Shown piece after piece: positions 60,459 to 64,000 of a stretch of 64,000 nt of DNA. Each line of letters opens with the position of its first letter. Within the stretch, counting starts at the first letter, position 1. The stretch comes from Myxococcaceae bacterium (GTDB lineage: Bacteria; Myxococcota; Myxococcia; Myxococcales; Myxococcaceae): contig JAEUJQ010000001.1 of the NCBI GenBank assembly GCA_016793095.1, positions 248,001 to 312,000 of the forward strand, given 5' to 3'. The notes beneath the pieces are model-generated. The model searched no databases, was not told the DNA's origin, and was given only the letters and a program-made list of their open reading frames with translations. A program made the position numbers and the translations under genes.

Positions 60459-61505
60459 ATGGCGACCTGCCCCGATCACCCCCGGGAGCTCGCCGCCGCG
60501 ACGCCAGGCCGCGCGTGTCCCTTCTGCCGCGGGGTGCTGCTGACGACCGAGGAGCTCGAACACGAGCGCCCTGGCGCCGGCGCGGTGCTCGAGGTGGAGG
60601 GCCGTGACGACGCCCTGCCCTTCAAGAAGCCGCGTCGCTGCCCCGACTGCGGCGGCCCGATGACCCCGCTGCGCATCGGGCGCCTCGAGGCGTGGGTCGA
60701 GAAGTGCGCGGCCTGCGAGCTGCTCTGGGTCGAGCGCGGCGACCTCACCTCACTCGCGCTGGTGACGAAGACGATCCAGCGCCAGGACGCGTGGGCCTCG
60801 ATGGACAGCGCGACCCGCGCCGAGGCCGCGAAGGAGCTCGCCGACGTGCCAGAGCGAGCGCCACAGCCGACGCTCGGGCAGACGGCGCAGGCGCTGGTGG
60901 GGCTGCCGGTGCTCGGCCAGCTCGAGGGCGCCCAACCGTCGGTCGCGACGTGGGTGTCGTTGGGGGTGCTCGTCGCGGTCTTCGCGGGTGGCCTGGCGGC
61001 GCCCGACGTCCTCGGCTTCGAGGCGCTCGCGTGGCGCCGCGATCGCGACTCGCTCATGGGCCTCTTCCCTGCCGTGCTGGCCCACGACGGCTGGGCGCAC
61101 GTCATCGGCAACCTCGTCTTCGCGTGGCTGTTCGGCGACGCCGTCGAGCGCAAGAGCCCGCACTGGCTCATGCCCGCCATGCTCTTCGGTGGAGGCGCGC
61201 TCAGCCTGCTGATCGACTCGTTCTTCACCCCGGCGACCGTGCTGATCGGCGGCGCGAGCGGGGGCGTGTTCGGGCTGATGGGGCTGACGCTCGTGCTGCA
61301 GCGCCGCGGCCGGTGGATGATCCCTCTCGCCGGCCTGCGGACCGCCTTCCTGCCGTTGCCCTTCGTCATGGTCCTCTATGTCGCGCTCGACGTGTGGGTC
61401 GCGTCGTCTGCTGACTCGGGCATCGCGTGGATCGCCCATGCCGCGGGCTTCGGCCTGGGAGCGCTCGCGGGCGTCGCGGCTGGGCGCAGTCAGCGAGGCA
61501 GCTGA
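60459..61505 (+). CDS. Rhomboid-family intramembrane protease with zinc-ribbon N-terminus
   Basis: This 348-residue protein has two N-terminal zinc-ribbon-like Cys sites, C4/C20/C23 and a zf-TFIIB-type CPDCGGPMTPLRIGRLEAWV to EKCAAC (Cys61, 64, 83, 86). The membrane part holds the rhomboid features: His209/His214/Asn218 in HDGWAHVIGNLVF, the active Ser267 in GGASGGVFGLMG and the catalytic His327 in WIAHAAGFGLGALAG. Rhomboids cleave membrane proteins within the bilayer. It follows the hydrolase gene by 7 bases and overlaps the next gene's 3' end by 16 bases on the other strand. Confidence 0.9.
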   Translation: MATCPDHPRELAAATPGRACPFCRGVLLTTEELEHERPGAGAVLEVEGRDDALPFKKPRRCPDCGGPMTPLRIGRLEAWVEKCAACELLWVERGDLTSLALVTKTIQRQDAWASMDSATRAEAAKELADVPERAPQPTLGQTAQALVGLPVLGQLEGAQPSVATWVSLGVLVAVFAGGLAAPDVLGFEALAWRRDRDSLMGLFPAVLAHDGWAHVIGNLVFAWLFGDAVERKSPHWLMPAMLFGGGALSLLIDSFFTPATVLIGGASGGVFGLMGLTLVLQRRGRWMIPLAGLRTAFLPLPFVMVLYVALDVWVASSADSGIAWIAHAAGFGLGALAGVAAGRSQRGS

Positions 61506-62053
61506 CCGCGCAGCTCGTCGAGCTCGTCCACCAGCGCCTGGCCGAAGACGACCCGCAGCTCGCTCCTCGAGCCGTCGTAGAGCGACTCTCCGGCCCCCGC
61601 GCACACGAGATCGTCCTTCACGTCGGAGTTGGGCCGCAGCACGCCCCGGTCCCACGTCACGGGGAACAGCCAGCACACCATGGGCTTCATCGGGTGGTAG
61701 TCACGGCCCGTCTTCAGCGCGAACGCGTGAATGCCGCAGCCGCGCCCCGCCGGCGCCAGGAAGACGCAGCCACCGTTCCGCACCGCCGAGCGCACGTAGC
61801 GGCCCGTCGGGTAGTCGGCGTCTTCGAAGACCTCGGGCTTGAACCACTGGCTGCTCGGCACGCCGAGGAAGGGCTCGAGCTCGTCCTTTACCGCCAGGAT
61901 CGCGTCGCGCTCGGCCAGGTTCACGTCGCAGCCGTACTGGCAGCACCCGTCGTTGCAGAAGGTGCACTGCATGCAGCGCTGGAAGTACCTGAGGTTGAAG
62001 ATGTCGCTGTCGACCTCACGGAGCGTCGGCACCGACTTCAGCGGCAGCAGCAT
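61490..62053 (-). CDS. Cysteine-cluster protein (YkgJ/DUF3109-like)
   Basis: This 187-residue protein has a dense Cys cluster, FQRCMQCTFCNDGCCQYGC, followed by further Cys in GGCVFLAPAGRGCGIHAFAL and PMVCWLFPV. The CxxCx(2)Cx(3)CCx(3)C spacing resembles YkgJ/DUF3109 proteins, which are thought to bind zinc or iron-sulfur. The start ATG 62051-62053 (MLLPLKSVPTLREVDSDIF) is preferred over upstream ATG 62095. It is divergent from typA, with 81 bases between. No signal peptide is seen. Function unknown. Confidence 0.8.
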   Translation of the reverse strand: MLLPLKSVPTLREVDSDIFNLRYFQRCMQCTFCNDGCCQYGCDVNLAERDAILAVKDELEPFLGVPSSQWFKPEVFEDADYPTGRYVRSAVRNGGCVFLAPAGRGCGIHAFALKTGRDYHPMKPMVCWLFPVTWDRGVLRPNSDVKDDLVCAGAGESLYDGSRSELRVVFGQALVDELDELRGQLPR

Positions 62054-62134
62054 GGGCGTGGCCGCGTAGAGAACGACTGACGCCGCCGCAAGCACTATTC
62101 AAGGCGGAATAAGCCGTGTAGAGGCCGCCGCGCC

Positions 62135-63973
62135 ATGTTCCCCCGAGAGAAGATCCGCAACATCGCCATCGTCGCCCACGTCGACCACGGCAAGACGACC
62201 CTCGTCGATTTCATGCTCCGCCAGGGAGGCGCGTTCCGCTCCAACGAGCAGGTCGCCGAGCGCGTGATGGACTCGAACGATCTCGAGCGCGAGAAGGGCA
62301 TCACCATCATGGCCAAGAACACGGCCATCATGTGGAAGGACCACCAGATCAACATCGTCGACACGCCGGGCCACGCGGACTTCGGCGGCGAGGTCGAGCG
62401 CGGCCTGCGCATGGTGGACGGCGTGCTGCTGCTGGTGGACGCCGCCGAGGGCCCCCTGCCCCAGACGCGCTTCGTGCTCTCGAAGGCGCTCGGCCTCGGC
62501 CTCAAGACGGTGCTCGTCATCAACAAGATCGACCGCAAGGACGCCCGCGCGAAGGACGTGCTCGACTCGGTCTACTCGCTCTACATCGACCTGGGCGCCG
62601 AGGAGAAAGACCTCGAGTTTCCCGTCATCTACGCCATCGCGCGCGAGGGCAAGGCGTCGCTCAAGCTGGACGAGCCCAACCCCGATCTGAAGCCGCTGTT
62701 CGACAAGATCATCGAGCACATCTCGCCGCCGCCAGCGCCCGAAGAGGGCGCGCCGACCCAGCTGCTGATCGCCAACCTCGACTACGACGACTACGTGGGC
62801 CGCATCGGCATCGGGCGCATGAGCTCGGGCCGCCTGGCGCCGAACATGCCCGTCGCGGTCTGTCGCGACGGCGGGAAGATCCAGCAGGGGAAGGTCGTGA
62901 AGCTCTACGGCTTCTCGGGCCTCAAGCGGGTCGAGATCGCCGACACGGGCCCGGGCGAGATCGTCTGCGTCGCCGGCATCGAAGAGCTGTCGATCGGCGA
63001 CACCATCACCGATCCCGAGAAGCCGAAGGCGCTGCCCCGCATCAAGGTCGATGAGCCGACCATGATGATGGTGTTCCGCGTCAACGACGGGCCCTACGCG
63101 GGCAAAGAGGGCAAGTACGTCACCTCACGCAACCTGCGTGACCGCCTCACGAAGGAGTCGTACCGCAACGTCTCCATCCGCGTGGAGGACACCGAGAGCC
63201 CCGACGCGTTCCGCGTGGTGGCCCGCGGCGAGCTGCAGCTGGCGGTGATCATCGAGACGATGCGCCGCGAGGGCTACGAGCTGACCGCCTCGAACCCCGA
63301 GCCGATCATCAAGGAGATCGACGGCGTCAGGCACGAGCCCATGGAGCTGCTCGTGTGCGACCTGCCCGAGACCGCCATCGGCGTCGTCACCGAGCGCCTC
63401 GGGCCCCGCCGCGGTCGCATGGTGGACATGGTGCAGCTCGGAGGCGGCCGGACGCGGGTCACCTACCGGATCCCCGCGCGTGGGCTCGTCGGCTTCCGCA
63501 GCGAGTACCTCACCATCACCAAAGGCGAGGGCCTGATGTCGTCGCAGTTCGACGGCTGGGAGCCGCACATGGGGTACATCCCCCGGCGCTCGAATGGCGC
63601 GATCATCGCCGACCGGCTGGGCGACTCGATCCCCTACGCGCTCTTCAGCATTCAGGAGCGCGGGAAGCTCTTCGTCGGCCCGGGCGTGCAGCTCTACGAG
63701 GGCATGATCATCGGCGAGCATGCCCACCCGAACGATCTCGACGTCAACGCGAGCCGCGAGAAGAAGCTCACCAACATCCGCGCGGCAGGGCGTGACGAGA
63801 ACGTGATCCTCACCCCGCCCATCGAGATGGGCCTCGAGAAGGCGCTGGAGTGGATCGGCTCTGACGAGCTGGTCGAGGTGACGCCGAAGTCGATCCGCCT
63901 GCGCAAGCGCATGCTGGGCTTCAACGACCGCTACCGCGCCGAGCGTGACCGCAAGCGCGAGAAGGAGGAGTGA
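62135..63973 (+). CDS. typA: Translational GTPase TypA/BipA
   Basis: This 612-residue protein has P-loop AHVDHGKTT, switch [48 protein letters not shown] (NKID), and the EF-G-like domains with [20 protein letters not shown]. The diagnostic TypA C-terminal segment is [40 protein letters not shown], and [20 protein letters not shown]. TypA binds the ribosome and aids 50S assembly and stress adaptation. The ATG 62135 fits homologues ([20 protein letters not shown]). It ends 27 bases before the window edge. Confidence 0.96.
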   Translation: MFPREKIRNIAIVAHVDHGKTTLVDFMLRQGGAFRSNEQVAERVMDSNDLEREKGITIMAKNTAIMWKDHQINIVDTPGHADFGGEVERGLRMVDGVLLLVDAAEGPLPQTRFVLSKALGLGLKTVLVINKIDRKDARAKDVLDSVYSLYIDLGAEEKDLEFPVIYAIAREGKASLKLDEPNPDLKPLFDKIIEHISPPPAPEEGAPTQLLIANLDYDDYVGRIGIGRMSSGRLAPNMPVAVCRDGGKIQQGKVVKLYGFSGLKRVEIADTGPGEIVCVAGIEELSIGDTITDPEKPKALPRIKVDEPTMMMVFRVNDGPYAGKEGKYVTSRNLRDRLTKESYRNVSIRVEDTESPDAFRVVARGELQLAVIIETMRREGYELTASNPEPIIKEIDGVRHEPMELLVCDLPETAIGVVTERLGPRRGRMVDMVQLGGGRTRVTYRIPARGLVGFRSEYLTITKGEGLMSSQFDGWEPHMGYIPRRSNGAIIADRLGDSIPYALFSIQERGKLFVGPGVQLYEGMIIGEHAHPNDLDVNASREKKLTNIRAAGRDENVILTPPIEMGLEKALEWIGSDELVEVTPKSIRLRKRMLGFNDRYRAERDRKREKEE

Positions 63974-64000
63974 CGCGCGCCCCCCTCTTTGGCGCATGAT

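Overview
The window is GC-rich, densely coded DNA. It almost certainly comes from the chromosome of a member of the Myxococcota, probably a relative of the Myxococcus/Archangium group. The strongest pointer is the three-bactofilin plus ParB-like cluster bacN-bacO-bacP-padC, which in Myxococcus xanthus scaffolds chromosome segregation. Abundant two-component and sigma-54 regulators, MshEN-domain proteins and many lipoproteins fit the same assignment. I see no rRNA, tRNA, insertion sequence, prophage or CRISPR array. Many genes overlap by 1 to 4 bases, so long translationally coupled runs are the rule.

Layout. 1-4.7 kb, minus strand: a lysophospholipase-like hydrolase, bacN-O-P-padC, pyrE, a lipoprotein and the 5' part of an NTP/NDP-exchanger-like membrane protein. 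4.7-8.9 kb, minus: a TPR protein and a hybrid histidine kinase. 8.9-12.9 kb, plus: an OmpA-like outer-membrane protein and a probable lipoprotein, followed by a non-coding 22/23-bp direct-repeat block. 13.2-34.9 kb, minus: one very long same-direction run. In transcription order it holds a LolA/LolB-like lipoprotein, a peptide ABC transporter (binding protein, two permeases, then two MshEN-domain proteins, then two ATPases), a DUF2085 membrane protein, an ECF sigma factor with a large membrane anti-sigma, cpaB-tadB-tadC with an FHA protein, and xseA-xseB-ispA-dxs-tlyA. A good sigma-70-type promoter lies in front of cpaB.

34.9-37.4 kb, plus: a TolQ/TolR-type pair and a membrane histidine kinase. 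37.4-43.8 kb, minus: a hydrolase, an overlapping pair of unrecognised genes, an acyl-CoA dehydrogenase, two MaoC-type proteins (one with a histone-H1-like lysine tail) and an NAD-binding dehydrogenase. 43.9-46.7 kb, plus: an HD-GYP response regulator and an unusual aldo-keto reductase/polynucleotide-kinase/HAD-like fusion. 46.7-48.4 kb, minus: a Uma2 nuclease and the Mrp Fe-S carrier. 48.5-50.3 kb, plus: a polytopic glycosyltransferase-like protein. 50.2-53.0 kb, minus: a small secreted protein, a LipB-NUDIX fusion and a ClpX-zinc-finger P-loop protein. 53.1-55.0 kb, plus: an MFS transporter and a secreted protein. 55.0-57.8 kb, minus: an unknown gene, an aminotransferase, coaD and rsmD. 57.9-61.5 kb, plus: a PocR/sigma-54 activator, an alpha/beta hydrolase and a zinc-ribbon rhomboid protease. 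Last come a cysteine-cluster protein (minus) and typA (plus).

Most of the window is housekeeping and regulation. The parts most worth study are the MshEN pair inside the peptide-transporter operon, the AKR-kinase-HAD fusion, the ClpX-like P-loop protein coupled to LipB-NUDIX, the lysine-tailed MaoC protein, the unknown overlapping pair at 38.2-39.6 kb, and the 22/23-bp repeat block.
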